Both the position numbers and the translations under genes were made by a program. From the NCBI RefSeq assembly GCF_026262505.1, contig NC_067203.1, forward strand, positions 25,463,411 to 25,527,410: a stretch of 64,000 nt of DNA. Direction: 5' to 3'. This DNA is from Trichomonas vaginalis G3 (lineage: Eukaryota; Parabasalia; Trichomonadida; Trichomonadidae). Of this stretch, positions 1 to 10,346 are shown in pieces. A model generated the notes under the pieces. It was not told the DNA's origin, searched no databases, and saw nothing but the letters and a program-made list of their open reading frames with translations. The stretch's first letter is position 1; every line of letters begins with the position of its first letter.

Positions 1-652
1 TCTTTTTCCTTTTTTGGGTTTTTAATCGGATTATCCATTTCCCTGCATTGACTTTAATTCATTCTTGATGATCTGAGTATACATGATCATTATCGAACGT
101 TTGCCATACTCTTCCACAGTTAATGATTGCTGAAAAATGAATAGTACTGAATAACAGCTGGAATTTCATAAGTATTTTGCGTATTTATACTGATTTAAAC
201 ATGAAATACTCATACAAAATGCAAAGTTTTTAAAAACAATCAATAAAAGATTTTAAATTAGATAAAATATCATATGTCACTTCTTTTTTCATCTGGATAA
301 TAAAATTGATAAATTTTTTTCTAATTAAAGATAAAGATGCATTTATAGTAGTAGAAAATTAATTTCTAGACTAAAGCTTGTTTATTGTCACCGTTTAAAG
401 TCTAAATTTATAGGAAATGGTTATTTTATTATGCATTAAAAGTTCTTCTATAAAATTAACATTAAAATCATCTTTCGCCTAAGAGTAATAACAAGGTTAT
501 GCAAATTTTATTGAAAATAGTACGAGAATTTTGTTTGAAAATATAATATGGTTAAAAATAGGGAATGGATGTATGAATGTTCCATATTTATTTTATCCGA
601 GTTGCTTCATGATTCCATATTGCCGATTCCTATTCCAGTTTTTGGTGCTTTA

Positions 653-684
653 CTATGATAACCAAATTGATTTGGTTATCATAG
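653..684. repeat. Perfect 15-bp-stem palindrome
   Basis: Two 15-base arms (core TAACCAAAT / ATTTGGTTA) are separated by the dinucleotide TG. There are no mismatches. It lies in AT-rich spacer DNA with no gene within 300 bp. It could be a cruciform or a remnant of a small inverted-repeat element; function unknown. Confidence 0.85.
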
Positions 685-991
685 AAAAGAGACCATTATC
701 ATGCTTAGAATTAATTATGTTTAGGGTCGGTTTATTGGAATAAGGAAGTTTATAATACGTGAACACTTGTTTCCTCATCGAAAAGTCATAACGCATAAAG
801 TCGATGTTTCCTTAGTACAAAAAGTGACATATGACGCTTAACTCTTTATTCCAGATAATGACCATATTTATGGGATTAAAAAGTTTAGGAAGCTTCTCCC
901 CATTATTAAACAATGAAAATTTGATATCTTCGTGATTTCACTTCAAAAATTTTTGACTAGATGAGTTATGTGAAGTAGTCAATTTTTTTTA

Positions 992-997
992 TCATTT
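992..997 (+). promoter_or_regulatory. Inr (TCATTT) of the kinase pseudogene
   Basis: TCATTT matches the trichomonad initiator TCA(C/T)T(A/T), with the expected transcription start at the A. This gives a leader of about 10 nt before the ATG at 1004, within the short range usual for trichomonad mRNAs. The promoter survives although the reading frame is interrupted. Confidence 0.6.
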
Positions 998-1003
998 TTT
1001 TTT

Positions 1004-2104
1004 ATGGCTTCGAATATATTACGTCGCTCTAACTTTATAAAAGTTTTAGAAGAGGCATTCGGCAATGAACAATGGCGCCAGTGCAATTTGTTTGGTGTTA
1101 AACAAGGCGGATTCGGAACAGTATTTGCAATCCAATTTAATGGAACAAATTACTGCCTTAAAGTTCAGAATGAACCAATAAATGAAAGAGGAGCACAGGA
1201 ATTTCAACTTGAAGCCAATATTTCACGAAGTTTAAATATTTGCTCAACGTGCAAGGTAATTAGATCTTTCAACCCTCAATCAAATGGCTTGGCTTGGATC
1301 CTCTATGAATATATACCAGGATGTACTTTATATGACTTAATCAATAAAACGCATTTGCATTCCATTCCAAATTACGATCTCTTCCTCATGAAAGCATTGA
1401 TTTAATCATACAAAACAATTGTAGAGCTCAACACTAACGAAACTCATATTATTTGCCATCGCGACATCAATCCAAAGAATATTATGGTCACTGCTGATGG
1501 TGTAGCCTTCATTATCGACTTTGGACAGTCTAGAATGTCGTCACCAGCTTCAGTTATGCAGAGTGAACGCACTGAACTTCGAGGAACAGCTGCATATCGA
1601 CCAAGTTTTTCATACAGTGAAGGTGTTGTTCTTTATAGAACCATTTACGATATTACCGGCTGGACCAGAACATTTATCTCAGTTGCAGCTAGTGAATGGC
1701 TTCAGACTCCAACACGCATTCCATATTTAGAACCAAAATGTCCGAAATATTAAGAACTCTTAAAACCAATCTTGGAAAATGAAGAGAACATTGATTGGAA
1801 ATGACAACAATATATCGAAGTTATTAACTTCGCTTCAAACATTTTACAAGATCCTGAACAGTTAAGAGAATTCCAAGAGTTCGCACGTTCTTATGATCCA
1901 TTGAACCCAACTTTTCATAACAAATCACAGCAAAACTTTGAAATTGCTAAGCAAATGAATTTAATTTTCAACTATTTTGAGCCAGAGAATTTGGGAGAAA
2001 AGATGGATGAGATCGAAAGAGCTGGTTCCAATTTACATCAAAACGCAGCTTTCATGAATTACATCAAACAAAAAATCCAAATTGGAGAAACAGATGATAA
2101 TTAA
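1004..2104 (+). pseudogene. Protein kinase, interrupted by three in-frame stops
   Basis: A single reading frame runs from the ATG at 1004 to the terminal stop at 2104, with in-frame stops at 1403 (TAA), 1751 (TAA) and 1802 (TGA) and no frameshift. The kinase parts come in order: a glycine loop (GGFGTVF, about residue 37), a candidate VAIK-type lysine (YCLKV), a catalytic-loop HRDINPKN in which N replaces the usual K of HRDLK, and the DFG magnesium motif (IIDFGQS). An alpha-helical C-terminal extension follows. With about 366 codons it is a plausible full kinase length. The stops separate the N-lobe from the catalytic loop, so no single product would be active without read-through. It is probably a recently dead member of the large trichomonad kinome; sequencing error at three independent sites is unlikely. 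Confidence 0.75.
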
Positions 2105-2816
2105 ACATAATGAGTAAAAAATAATTTTTTATTAGACTCAAAGAAATTTCTTTAAAACAAATATGCTTTAAAAGATATTGTGATATTTGTTCCTTCAAAA
2201 CTAATTAAACCTTTATTTTTGGAAGCAGTTACAAATTTAAGTCAATTGAAAACTATATATATCATAGCAAATGTTGGGCCTACAAATAAAAATACAAATT
2301 TCGATAAAAAAGACCACTTTACATCCGATTTGTCTCTACACAAAACCGTTTCTCCATGGTTAAATCAGTCAATTGACAAATCACACCATCAACTTCAAAA
2401 TTCTCATAGAATAGGCTGATTATTCGTTCTTATTCTTCTCCAACAATGTTCACTACAAAATTACCTTCAGCTCCTGATTTTATTGCTTCACTTGATTCCG
2501 TCATGAGTGCTTTCAAGCATCTGGTAATTTCAAAAATTTTCAAAATTTTTCAAATACTCATCACAGCATCTATTTCATATACACATTTCGATTGGTAACC
2601 TATTTCTACTAGCTTCACTCAATTTGTTTCCATTTTTGTTTTATATCTTTCAAAATCGAGCTCCTGCTTATTGAACCACTAAGAATAAACCATCTCTTAA
2701 ACGTATTCAATCATTAACATATTCATTGTTAATTTTGATTTGACATTAACATTTCTGGCTGAATATTATATAGAAAAACTACTAGCTAACCGAACAGATA
2801 CTACACAAATCATTAC
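2105..2816. other. Spacer with a possible small exon at 2447
   Basis: This is mostly AT-rich spacer. An ATG at 2447 opens a short frame with coding-like composition (starting MFTTKLPSAPDF) that becomes low-complexity after about 26 codons, where a GTAATT is followed 43 bp later by ACTCATCACAG. That is only loosely like trichomonad splice signals, so I do not call a gene. TCATTA at 2810 is the Inr of the next gene. Confidence 0.35.
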
Positions 2817-3290
2817 ATGCAATTTCAGTTATTGCATACGTTTAAAAATTATTTTTTTAGGAAATATATGAGTCAGCCTGTGCACGTTGTTTGGGATTGC
2901 AGAGTCAAAAGCAAGAAGCCATTAGAAATATGGAAACAGATCTTAGAAAAAACGGGAGGAAATCGTCCTACATCTCTTCTTGTTTTACAGCCACCAAATA
3001 CAGATCTTCCACAGCCACTTTGCACAATCATGAGAATGTGCTTATCGAAAATGTTTGTTGGTGAGGATGCACTTCAATTTTGTTACGTCGAACTTTGCTG
3101 CTTATTAAGTAATCAACCAAATTCAGCTTTTGTAATTGTTTCAGATGATGTACCACATTTTGCTCGCGCATTTAGAGTTGCTCAACCAGCAAGCGCAATC
3201 TTCTTTACGCAACAGAAATTACAATGGCCACTTTCAGAAGCAAGCTGGGCGGCCCCACTTCAATTTATTGCTCCAGGTAGATCTAAGTAA
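2817..3290 (+). CDS. Uncharacterised small protein, possible NYN/PIN-like fold
   Basis: A 157-residue protein of normal coding composition. The ATG at 2817 lies directly after an Inr (TCATTA, 2810-2815), which would leave a leader of about five nucleotides; an internal ATG at 2868 (MSQPVHVVWDC) is an alternative start and better matches where folded sequence begins. An early hydrophobic strand ending in Asp (HVVWDC) and a later strand followed by SDDVPHF resemble the acidic positions of NYN/PIN nuclease-like domains. This is only a pattern resemblance: the full set of four acidic residues is not obvious. There is no signal peptide or membrane segment. I do not recognise the family with certainty. 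Confidence 0.6.
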   Translation: MQFQLLHTFKNYFFRKYMSQPVHVVWDCRVKSKKPLEIWKQILEKTGGNRPTSLLVLQPPNTDLPQPLCTIMRMCLSKMFVGEDALQFCYVELCCLLSNQPNSAFVIVSDDVPHFARAFRVAQPASAIFFTQQKLQWPLSEASWAAPLQFIAPGRSK

Positions 3291-3481
3291 TCTTATTTTA
3301 TATGTTTTTTAAAATATCACTAAAAAGTAATGTAATATTTTCCAAATCATTTCCATATCTATACATTTCGAATTCCTACGATGATAATCATGCCATGGCA
3401 TCTACTGATACAGAGAATAACTTTCTCATATCTCATTAACTTTTTCTGAAAATTCATGATGATATTTCATACGAAATCTAT

Positions 3482-3755
3482 GGGGGCGAGCATCATAAGA
3501 AAAATTTTTCGAAAAATAGGGGGTGTTAGTATACTCAAACCCCTCATTAATTATCGTTTCTAGAGGAATAGGAACAGAGGCCTTTTTTCAGGTAACCTTT
3601 AAGAAGTTTCCGAAAGAGTTTATGCTCATATAACCTCATTTCCAGGTAAATAGGGGGCATTGTTCTACTAAAAGTTTAGTTGCATACTGGCCTCGTTTCC
3701 TAAGAAACTTAATCAAGAGGCTATCTCAATAAGCCTTGACAAACAGGAATAGGAT
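3482..3755 (+). repeat. Left TIR of the 1.98-kb element
   Basis: 274 bp, inverted copy of 5188-5461. It includes a terminal G5 run and ends internally at AGGAATAGGAT. Confidence 0.85.
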
Positions 3756-5187
3756 TTACCATCACTCTTATGGAATAAGTAATCAATAATACCGAAACAT
3801 GCATTTAGGTTCTTTAGCCTACCTTCTATAATGCAGCATTATACTTTCTTCCGAGCATAAATATAAGTAACCACATTTGTATTATATACATTAATTCAAA
3901 TAATGCTCATACGCTTTTCAAGCAAAACCATTACTCGTCGAATTTTTTATCCAATATTATTGTTGCATTGAGATTATCCATTCTAAAACATGTGAAAATT
4001 AATAGAAGATGACGAACTTATTAATTTTCTCGAATAATTTTATCTTTACTCGAAAATTAATAAGTTCAATTGTTTATTAAATCAATATTTGTTATTATTA
4101 TCAAAGACAAATGAACCCGTATTGCTACTTTATAATTTTGCTTTCTTAATTTGAAATGGTTATTCTAATTTTTGAAGGAAATTAAATTTCATTAAATATT
4201 TTGAAGTCTGGAATTAATATAAGATACGTTTTGCACTATTTTGATGTGAATTTAACATTGTAATATGCCTTTCATAATAAAGTTAGTGTAAAGAGATAAA
4301 AATTTAAGTATTACCATAAACATTGCATATTGAAAGATGACTGTAATATATTTGATTTCTCATGCATAATATATTTCTCATGCATAATACGAGAATGTTT
4401 TATCAGAATTCTCATATAATCACATTGGAGAATAAATAAGAAGAAAATTGAAAATATCTGAGCCTAGAATCTATTAGTTTGGTTTTGATATATATATTTG
4501 TCCCAAGTGTTAAGATATTCATGCAGAAAAATAAAAACATTTTCAAACAAAATGTACAAAAGGAAAGATTCAATTGGAAATTTAAGAAGCTATCAGTATT
4601 TTCATATATGAAAAAGTAATGTGTGCACGAATTTAGTGAATGTTAACAATAGATAAGAATTGTTATGGTAAAAATATGCAACAATGTAGTTGTGATGCAA
4701 AAATTGAAAATCCTTCAAGGATGATAGTGTGCTCTTAATAAAAGGAAATTAAAAAGAAGTAAAAAATTAAAATTTAGGAAAAATATAAAAAATGGAGTTT
4801 TCTCCGTAGAAAATATGATTTCTTATATACATAGAGGAATGAAACATGATTTCTGAACGAAAATCCTGATGGTTGCATAATTTTGTTCAAATTATAGAAA
4901 GAGAATGAATTTTTTTGTTAAGACAAGTAATTACATCTTGGAAACTTTTATATGCCTGTATTATCAATGAAAATTTTCGTTGAATCTGAATAATATTTTC
5001 AAAAAAATGTCGACTTTTGGGTTTTAAATGTAATTATGAGTAAATCATCTATTGAATGGAGGTATGAGATACGCGTAGTGTACTATGATATAAAAAGATT
5101 CGTTGAACAACCAAACAAGTAGTGATGAGCTTGTGTCTATCGGTTATTGCTTTAAGATTACGGCAGTTCAATATTACATATTCCTTT

Positions 5188-5461
5188 ATCCTATTCCTAT
5201 TGGTCAAGGCTTATTGAGATAGCCTCTTGATTAAGTTTCTTAGGAAACGAGGCCAGTATGCAACTAAACTTTTAGTAGAACAATGCCCCCTATTTACCTG
5301 GAAATGAGGTTATATGAGCATAAACTCTTTCGGAAACTTCTTAAAGGTTACCTGAAAAAAGGCCTCTGTTCCTATTCCTCTAGAAACGATAATTAATGAG
5401 GGGGTTGAGTATACTAACACCCCCTATTTTTCGAAAAATTTTTCTTATGATGGTCGCCCCC
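5188..5461 (-). repeat. Right TIR of the 1.98-kb element
   Basis: 274 bp, reverse complement of 3482-3755 with very few substitutions and no length change. Confidence 0.85.
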
Positions 5462-5557
5462 TATATATTATTTTTGAGATTGATTCATGACTGGTAATAA
5501 TAGCATATCTTTTTTTGATCAATTTTAAATTCAATAGTTTTGCCATTTTTTTTTTCA

Positions 5558-6199
5558 ATGTTTTCGATTTTATTTTCTTTGGCATATTCATTTGGTGGCC
5601 TTGACATAAGATACGTAATGCAAGGATTCTGGTTAGGAAATGTTTCAGATCCTCAAAAGAGTGAACTTAGTTATAAACAATTTCGTTTAAATGTCACAAA
5701 CATCGAAAAATCTAATGCTTCACATTTAATACTTATCGATACAGAAACAAACAAAACAGTCAAACATTACCAAGCAATTTTCCAATCAAAATCTGCTTTT
5801 CAAATCTTTGAAGGAAACAGACAAATTGCTCAAATTGAGTTAGCACCATTTATAGAACCACCATCTTCATGCTCTGGCAAATGGGAAGATACAAAACTTT
5901 TTAATTTTGTTGTAGCCAATGGCCAAGCCATTAATTTACATATATTCGATCCATCAAATAAAGAATGGAAGTTCTTTTCATTCTATAAAGACGTTGATGC
6001 TATGGATCTTGAACCAAATTCATGGGGTGATACATTATTCGGCTGGGGCTTCCTTGGAGTAACAATGCTTCTTGCTTATTTGGTTTCTGCTAGAGTACAG
6101 AAATGCGTTCATAATCAAACCCTTAAGAAAGCAATGCAATTACTCAAAGAAGAAGAAGAACAAGATAAGACAAAGAAGAAAAAGAAGAAAAATGAATAA
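5558..6199 (+). CDS. Type I single-pass membrane protein
   Basis: The start is taken at the ATG at 5558; the frame is open slightly upstream but only with a TTG. The 213-residue protein has an N-terminal signal peptide (MFSILFSLAYSFGG), a luminal/extracellular domain of about 150 residues with potential N-glycosylation sites (NVS, NVT, NAS, NKT), one membrane helix (about residues 153-175, GFLGVTMLLAYLVSA) and a short lysine/glutamate-rich cytosolic tail that ends in a run of lysines. The lysine-rich C terminus would suit retention in the ER. The gene starts about 100 bp beyond the right end of the TIR element. No family is recognised; an ER-resident accessory protein is one possibility. Confidence 0.7.
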   Translation: MFSILFSLAYSFGGLDIRYVMQGFWLGNVSDPQKSELSYKQFRLNVTNIEKSNASHLILIDTETNKTVKHYQAIFQSKSAFQIFEGNRQIAQIELAPFIEPPSSCSGKWEDTKLFNFVVANGQAINLHIFDPSNKEWKFFSFYKDVDAMDLEPNSWGDTLFGWGFLGVTMLLAYLVSARVQKCVHNQTLKKAMQLLKEEEEQDKTKKKKKKNE

Positions 6200-6363
6200 T
6201 CAGAATGACTACCTCATATTATTGTTCTTTTTATCATATAAAATTTCAGTATTTAGAGAAATAATTTTTTTTTTTCTGAGCTAAAACAACTAATAAACAG
6301 AAAAATATCCAGTCAAACAAATTAAATTTTGAATTCTATAAGGAATAAGATAAATTAAACATT

Positions 6364-7944
6364 TTATTGCGATTTTTGCATTCCAAATAATCTAATTTCA
6401 TTCATACCAACAAAATTAACAGAGAATGTACTAATCCCCTCTGTTGTTAGGGAAATCAATGGATCGCCAGCTAAATTTGAAGAATCCCAGAACGAAAATC
6501 CTCCAGAATTATCAGCAATGGCTATATATGTATCCTTTTCGGAGAAATCAGCATCAACTAAACGTGCTTCTATCGTTAATTGACTAATTATCTGATTTGT
6601 TCCAAGATCTAAGATCAAAACCACTCCTTTTGAGCAAACAACCATCAGGAGTTCACCACTATGGCTAAATCTAGAAGAAATAGGAATTTTCTTATCAATT
6701 GAAAATACTCTAACGCATGCACTGAGAGTGAGCGACCAAAGACGGATGATTCCATCTCTAGAGCCACTAGCAACGTATTCTCCATTAGGGTGAATGTTTA
6801 CAAATGCAATTCCAGCTTGATGCAAAGTAAAAACTCTTAATGGATTGAATTGAGAAGTAGAAAACACAACAACAAGTCCAGATAATGTTCCAACAGCAAA
6901 CTGTGTATCTAATTTTGGAGTAAAACAACTGGTTGATATCATCGAATTTAATTGCTTGAATTTTTGGGATTCTAAGGTATCTGTGTTAATTACTACAATA
7001 TTTCCAACATTATCTCCTGCTAGTATAAAGTTTCCGTATGTTGAAAATGAAATTGAAGTAATTTCATCATCCATTGTATAAATAACCTTTGCATCTTGTC
7101 CATTCTTAAAGAGATAAAGCTGTTGATCAACAGAAAACGCTGATAGCCCTGAATATGCATTAGTTGCACACATTTGGGCGAATTCTGGAACTGTTAAAGA
7201 AGTTAACGTTGGAAGAAGCTGTTTGTTAGCTGTAACCTTCTTTGTTTGGATCTGGTTCTGATTGTATTGAACTTCTTCTTTCAGTTCATCAAAAAATGGC
7301 TTCCTTTTGTCTGATCTGAAAATAACATCTAATGGACGATTGTATCCTGAGTTTGTTTGATGCAAAACAGACGGGCGAGGCATTCTATCGTGGAAATAGC
7401 GGCGAAGAAGGAAAATTGCGCCAGAGACTTTGCATTCATTTGCAAATTTATTAAGATTTGTGTAAAACTCGGGTTGGAGGTCTTTAGGCGTAGGCATTAA
7501 GTTGTATTCTAGTATTTCAGGAATGGAATCGATGTTTTGAGGCTCGACTTCCATCAATAATGGTACAAGTTCTTCACTAATTTTTGGACTTGTAAATTTC
7601 ATTTGACGTGAAATGAATTCATTTGCGCGCTTCTTTCCATCGCTAACAAGAATGTCTGTGAAAACAAAGATGAAACATTGATCGAGAATTTTAGAAAGAT
7701 CTTCAAGTCCTGGAATCTTAGATCCATTTGCTATTACAACAAATCCATGTTCTAAATGATCTGCCGTATATACTACGTTTACAGAGTCTGACCTTTGGAA
7801 TTCAAAAAACAATTCCAAAGCCCACCTATTTAATGGAACAGAAGCAGCACGAGGAATCTTTTCTTTGATATACCCCAGCGAAGTTAGAATATCAATTGGC
7901 ATTTCTTTCTTTGATGGCTTCGCTGAGGATTTTGCTTGTTTCAT
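6364..7944 (-). CDS. TAF5-like WD40 protein (TFIID subunit candidate)
   Basis: A 526-residue protein. The N-terminal half (about 20-150) is helical and compatible with the TAF5 NTD2 domain that dimerises TFIID lobes. The C-terminal half (about 250-520) holds WD40 repeats, best seen at about 385-403 (HPNGEYVASGSRDGIIRLW), followed by a CVRVF / PISSRFSHSGELL segment that lines up with TAF5's characteristic VRxFxGHxxPI repeat. TAF5 scaffolds TFIID on RNA polymerase II promoters. No LisH motif is visible and the WD repeats are divergent (few GH/WD dipeptides), so a different WD40 scaffold is possible. The stop codon is embedded in TAAA, the trichomonad poly(A) signal. The next gene upstream on the same strand is the GYF-like gene, 282 bp away. 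Confidence 0.55.
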   Translation of the reverse strand: MKQAKSSAKPSKKEMPIDILTSLGYIKEKIPRAASVPLNRWALELFFEFQRSDSVNVVYTADHLEHGFVVIANGSKIPGLEDLSKILDQCFIFVFTDILVSDGKKRANEFISRQMKFTSPKISEELVPLLMEVEPQNIDSIPEILEYNLMPTPKDLQPEFYTNLNKFANECKVSGAIFLLRRYFHDRMPRPSVLHQTNSGYNRPLDVIFRSDKRKPFFDELKEEVQYNQNQIQTKKVTANKQLLPTLTSLTVPEFAQMCATNAYSGLSAFSVDQQLYLFKNGQDAKVIYTMDDEITSISFSTYGNFILAGDNVGNIVVINTDTLESQKFKQLNSMISTSCFTPKLDTQFAVGTLSGLVVVFSTSQFNPLRVFTLHQAGIAFVNIHPNGEYVASGSRDGIIRLWSLTLSACVRVFSIDKKIPISSRFSHSGELLMVVCSKGVVLILDLGTNQIISQLTIEARLVDADFSEKDTYIAIADNSGGFSFWDSSNLAGDPLISLTTEGISTFSVNFVGMNEIRLFGMQKSQ

Positions 7945-8226
7945 ATTTTTGGTTTTTTTCCTAAATTACTAAATTTCATGATACCCAATCTATAAAGCAA
8001 ACGAGGACAACAGATCAAAATTTTATTATCTAAGTTCCGTGGTTTGAAGAATTTAGATTTTTGAAAATCAAATTAATTAGAATCTAATAACAATAAACAT
8101 TCTAAATACTCATGAGATCACAGGGTAGTTATCGCAACATGAATTAAACCTATAACTTTGATATATGAAAAAATATGATTCAGTTAATATTACAATACAG
8201 TTTATTGACATGGAATAAATACATAG

Positions 8227-8892
8227 TTAGTTATTTTGTTGGACATTTTCAACAAAACAAGGAATATAGACACGCCATTGATTATAAACAGAGAAAAACT
8301 TATTTGCAACGGATTCTGGCTTAACTCTCGAATTAATTACAGATCTACAATAATCAGGATTTGGATTTAGAATAAAATCTAAAACTTCCTCGGGAGTAAT
8401 ATCAGTATGAAGATCTGTAAATGTTTTATAAACCCATTGGGCAAATGGTTGTGCTAACTTATTAATATTAAACTTCTTTACCGCAGGTGATATTTCAATT
8501 TCTTGCTCTAAGAACAATTCATAATCTTGAACAGAACCGAATGAAAATTGCGTATTTGCAATCTTAAAATCCGTAAGGGATTGCTTTGAAACGAAGCATT
8601 TATTTACACGTGCGAACATATTGTTAAAAGGCGTTTGATTTGTTGTCCATAAAAACCAATTTGGCATTGGAGAAGCTGTCTGCGTAGACTCTTCTAATAT
8701 TTTTGTTATTTGCATAGTTTGGCCCGTATTGCCATCTAAAATATTGGCATTATTATCAATCATACCGGACTCATACCAATATTTTAGCGTACTAAAATCC
8801 AATGGACCGATAGATCCGATTCTGTCATCCTGGATATTATATGTATTAGGTTTACCAATAGTGATTGCTGAGGAATTTTGATATTCACTCAT
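8227..8892 (-). CDS. GYF-domain-like protein
   Basis: A 221-residue soluble protein. Residues about 24-62 (GSIGPLDFSTLKYWYESGMI followed by a turn and strand) resemble a GYF domain, which binds proline-rich peptides in splicing and translation-control proteins; the canonical GPF is GPL here and the terminal GYF tripeptide is lost. The rest is helical with no recognised domain. An Inr (TCATTA on the minus strand, 8917-8922) sits about 25 nt before the ATG. There is no membrane segment. Function beyond probable peptide binding is unknown. Confidence 0.55.
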   Translation of the reverse strand: MSEYQNSSAITIGKPNTYNIQDDRIGSIGPLDFSTLKYWYESGMIDNNANILDGNTGQTMQITKILEESTQTASPMPNWFLWTTNQTPFNNMFARVNKCFVSKQSLTDFKIANTQFSFGSVQDYELFLEQEIEISPAVKKFNINKLAQPFAQWVYKTFTDLHTDITPEEVLDFILNPNPDYCRSVINSRVKPESVANKFFSVYNQWRVYIPCFVENVQQNN

Positions 8893-9254
8893 TGCACCCC
8901 ACTTGTCACTTTTGTATAATGAATAAAATCTTACTTCTGGTTTGCGCGGCGATTTATCGATTTTGCAGAGCTACATATATGGGTGCTGTTTCAAATGGAA
9001 AAGAGGTGTCTGATGCCAAATGACTCTGATATTTTTTTGTAATCTTATATGTATTTATAAAATCCACAACAAGTTCAATGAGTATATTCGTATTCTGGAA
9101 ATCATTTTGCCCAAATTTGAATTTTAATTTTTATCGAAAATAATTTCTTACAAATAGAGAACAATGAGAGCAAAATTTTAATATACGTAATTATAGGATT
9201 CATAAGAAACAAAAATCAGACCAACTTCGAATTGACGATTTTTGTAAACTCGAT
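8893..9254. other. Divergent intergenic region
   Basis: Spacer between the divergently transcribed GYF-like gene and eS12. It holds both promoters and nothing else that I can support. Confidence 0.5.
8917..8922 (-). promoter_or_regulatory. Inr (TCATTA) of the GYF-like gene
   Basis: Matches the trichomonad TCA(C/T)T(A/T) initiator and gives a leader of about 25 nt. Confidence 0.45.
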
Positions 9255-9275
9255 GGCGGTTTTGGTCTTCCTTTT
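9255..9275 (+). promoter_or_regulatory. M3 plus M5 core promoter of eS12
   Basis: GGCGGTTT (9255-9262) fits the Trichomonas M3 consensus, a Myb-like-protein binding element. CCTTTT (9270-9275) fits M5 (CCTTT), an alternative initiator where transcription starts at the second C. The ATG follows six bases later. No consensus Inr is present, as expected for an M5 gene. The P2 gene has the same arrangement. Confidence 0.7.
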
Positions 9276-9281
9276 CATCTT

Positions 9282-9665
9282 ATGTCTCAAGAAGGTGCTA
9301 CCAATAACCAGGTCATCGAGGCTGGTCTCCACCAAATCAATCTTTCCGGAACAGTTGCTAAGGGCATCAAGTGCACAATCAAGGCTATCCTTAAGGACAA
9401 GGTTCAGCTTGTTCTTCTTGCTGATGATACAGAAAACAAGGACTACAAGAACCTCGTTGCTGGCCTTTGCAAGAAGCACAACGTCAAGCTCCAGGCTGTT
9501 GAGAAGAAGGAACTCCTCGGCAGAGCTCTTGGCCTCACACATCTTAAGGCTGACGGCTCCGTCCGCCGCCAGATGAACTGCGGCGCCTGCGCTATCATTG
9601 GCTACGGCAAGGTCGAGACAGAAGAGCTCAATGCTTTCCGTGCTGCTTTCGATCTAGCTCAGTAA
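9282..9665 (+). CDS. RPS12: 40S ribosomal protein eS12
   Basis: A 127-residue protein of the L7Ae/L30e/S12e fold. Diagnostic segments are LAGLCKKHNVKL and the following KKELLGRALGL, which match the eS12 core (LVEALCxEHxINL ... KKLGEWVGL), and a C-terminal CGACAIIGYG matching the family's CSCVVVKDYG. eS12 sits on the beak of the small subunit. Length is normal. Codons are strongly biased to C/G endings (AAG, CTC, GCC), marking high expression. The ATG follows an M5 initiator by six bases and the stop codon lies in a TAAA poly(A) signal. Confidence 0.93.
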   Translation: MSQEGATNNQVIEAGLHQINLSGTVAKGIKCTIKAILKDKVQLVLLADDTENKDYKNLVAGLCKKHNVKLQAVEKKELLGRALGLTHLKADGSVRRQMNCGACAIIGYGKVETEELNAFRAAFDLAQ

Positions 9666-9898
9666 AACCTTTTTACTAAATATATTGGGATATATAGCCA
9701 TTTTTAATTCAACTACAACTAACTATTTTAGATTTACTATTGACTTTTATTCTATCCTGGTTAATAATTTTTCCAAAATGATATCGAAATTAATTTCCGA
9801 CAATTCACTGTAACAAATGCTTTAAAATATGGATGTGAGCTTATTTACAAAGACTCATCAACCTAATTTCCTTATTTGATCAAAAAAAATTATCAACA

Positions 9899-9981
9899 AG
9901 GGAAAATTGAAACATATTACTCATAGGCCATTTATACTTATAGGACAATCAAGTGTTATTCATTAAAAAGTAAAAAAAAAG
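9899..9981 (+). repeat. 83-bp direct repeat, copy 1
   Basis: Identical over 83 bp to 10347-10429, at an offset of 448 bp; both end in the same A9 run. The pair brackets 365 bp of unique DNA. Confidence 0.9.
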
Positions 9982-10346
9982 AGAGAGGGTCAAAGTTGCT
10001 ATTTGTCACTTTTCCACAAGAATATAATGGGGGAAAAGTTATCATATAGTTGATCTCATTCACTGAGGTGAGAGATGCATGTAGTGTAATGTGATAAACA
10101 GTGGGATTGCTGCTCTAAGTCCTAGGTTCGAGACACATTGGCTTCATTTTTCTCTTTTTTATTGACGTAAACTATTCAATTTTTGTGTTATCCATTCAAA
10201 TTTCAGAATTTTTTTTGCAGATTTCACGCTACATTCGAAGTTACCTTTTGTAACAACCACCACCGCCTACGAAAGACGAAAGTGTGTCACGATTTCACCC
10301 GGAAATCCGACGGTTGTTTAAGAGTAAGCACTTTTGGCACCTACTC

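Larger units (their letters stand above)
1..1003. other. Gene-free AT-rich stretch
   Basis: No supportable gene is seen. A short open frame at 531-743 has no coding character. The only clear structure is a perfect 32-bp palindrome at 653-684. The last 12 bases hold the Inr of the kinase pseudogene. Confidence 0.6.
3482..5461. mobile_element. Non-autonomous element with 274-bp TIRs
   Basis: Terminal inverted repeats of equal length (3482-3755 and 5188-5461) begin GGGGGCGA(G/C)CATC and are about 98-99% identical by eye (differences at the eighth or ninth base and in a C-run). The 1.43-kb interior has no credible ORF and is very AT-rich. Both flanks show TAT next to the termini, which may be a 2-3 bp target duplication or chance. 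The near-identity of the arms suggests a fairly recent insertion. The family is unknown; the long TIRs and gene-free interior fit a non-autonomous DNA transposon or large MITE. Confidence 0.8.

Noticed and set aside
10072-10150. A functional tRNA gene
   Set aside because: GGTTCGAGAC resembles a T-loop but the T-stem, anticodon stem and acceptor stem do not pair.
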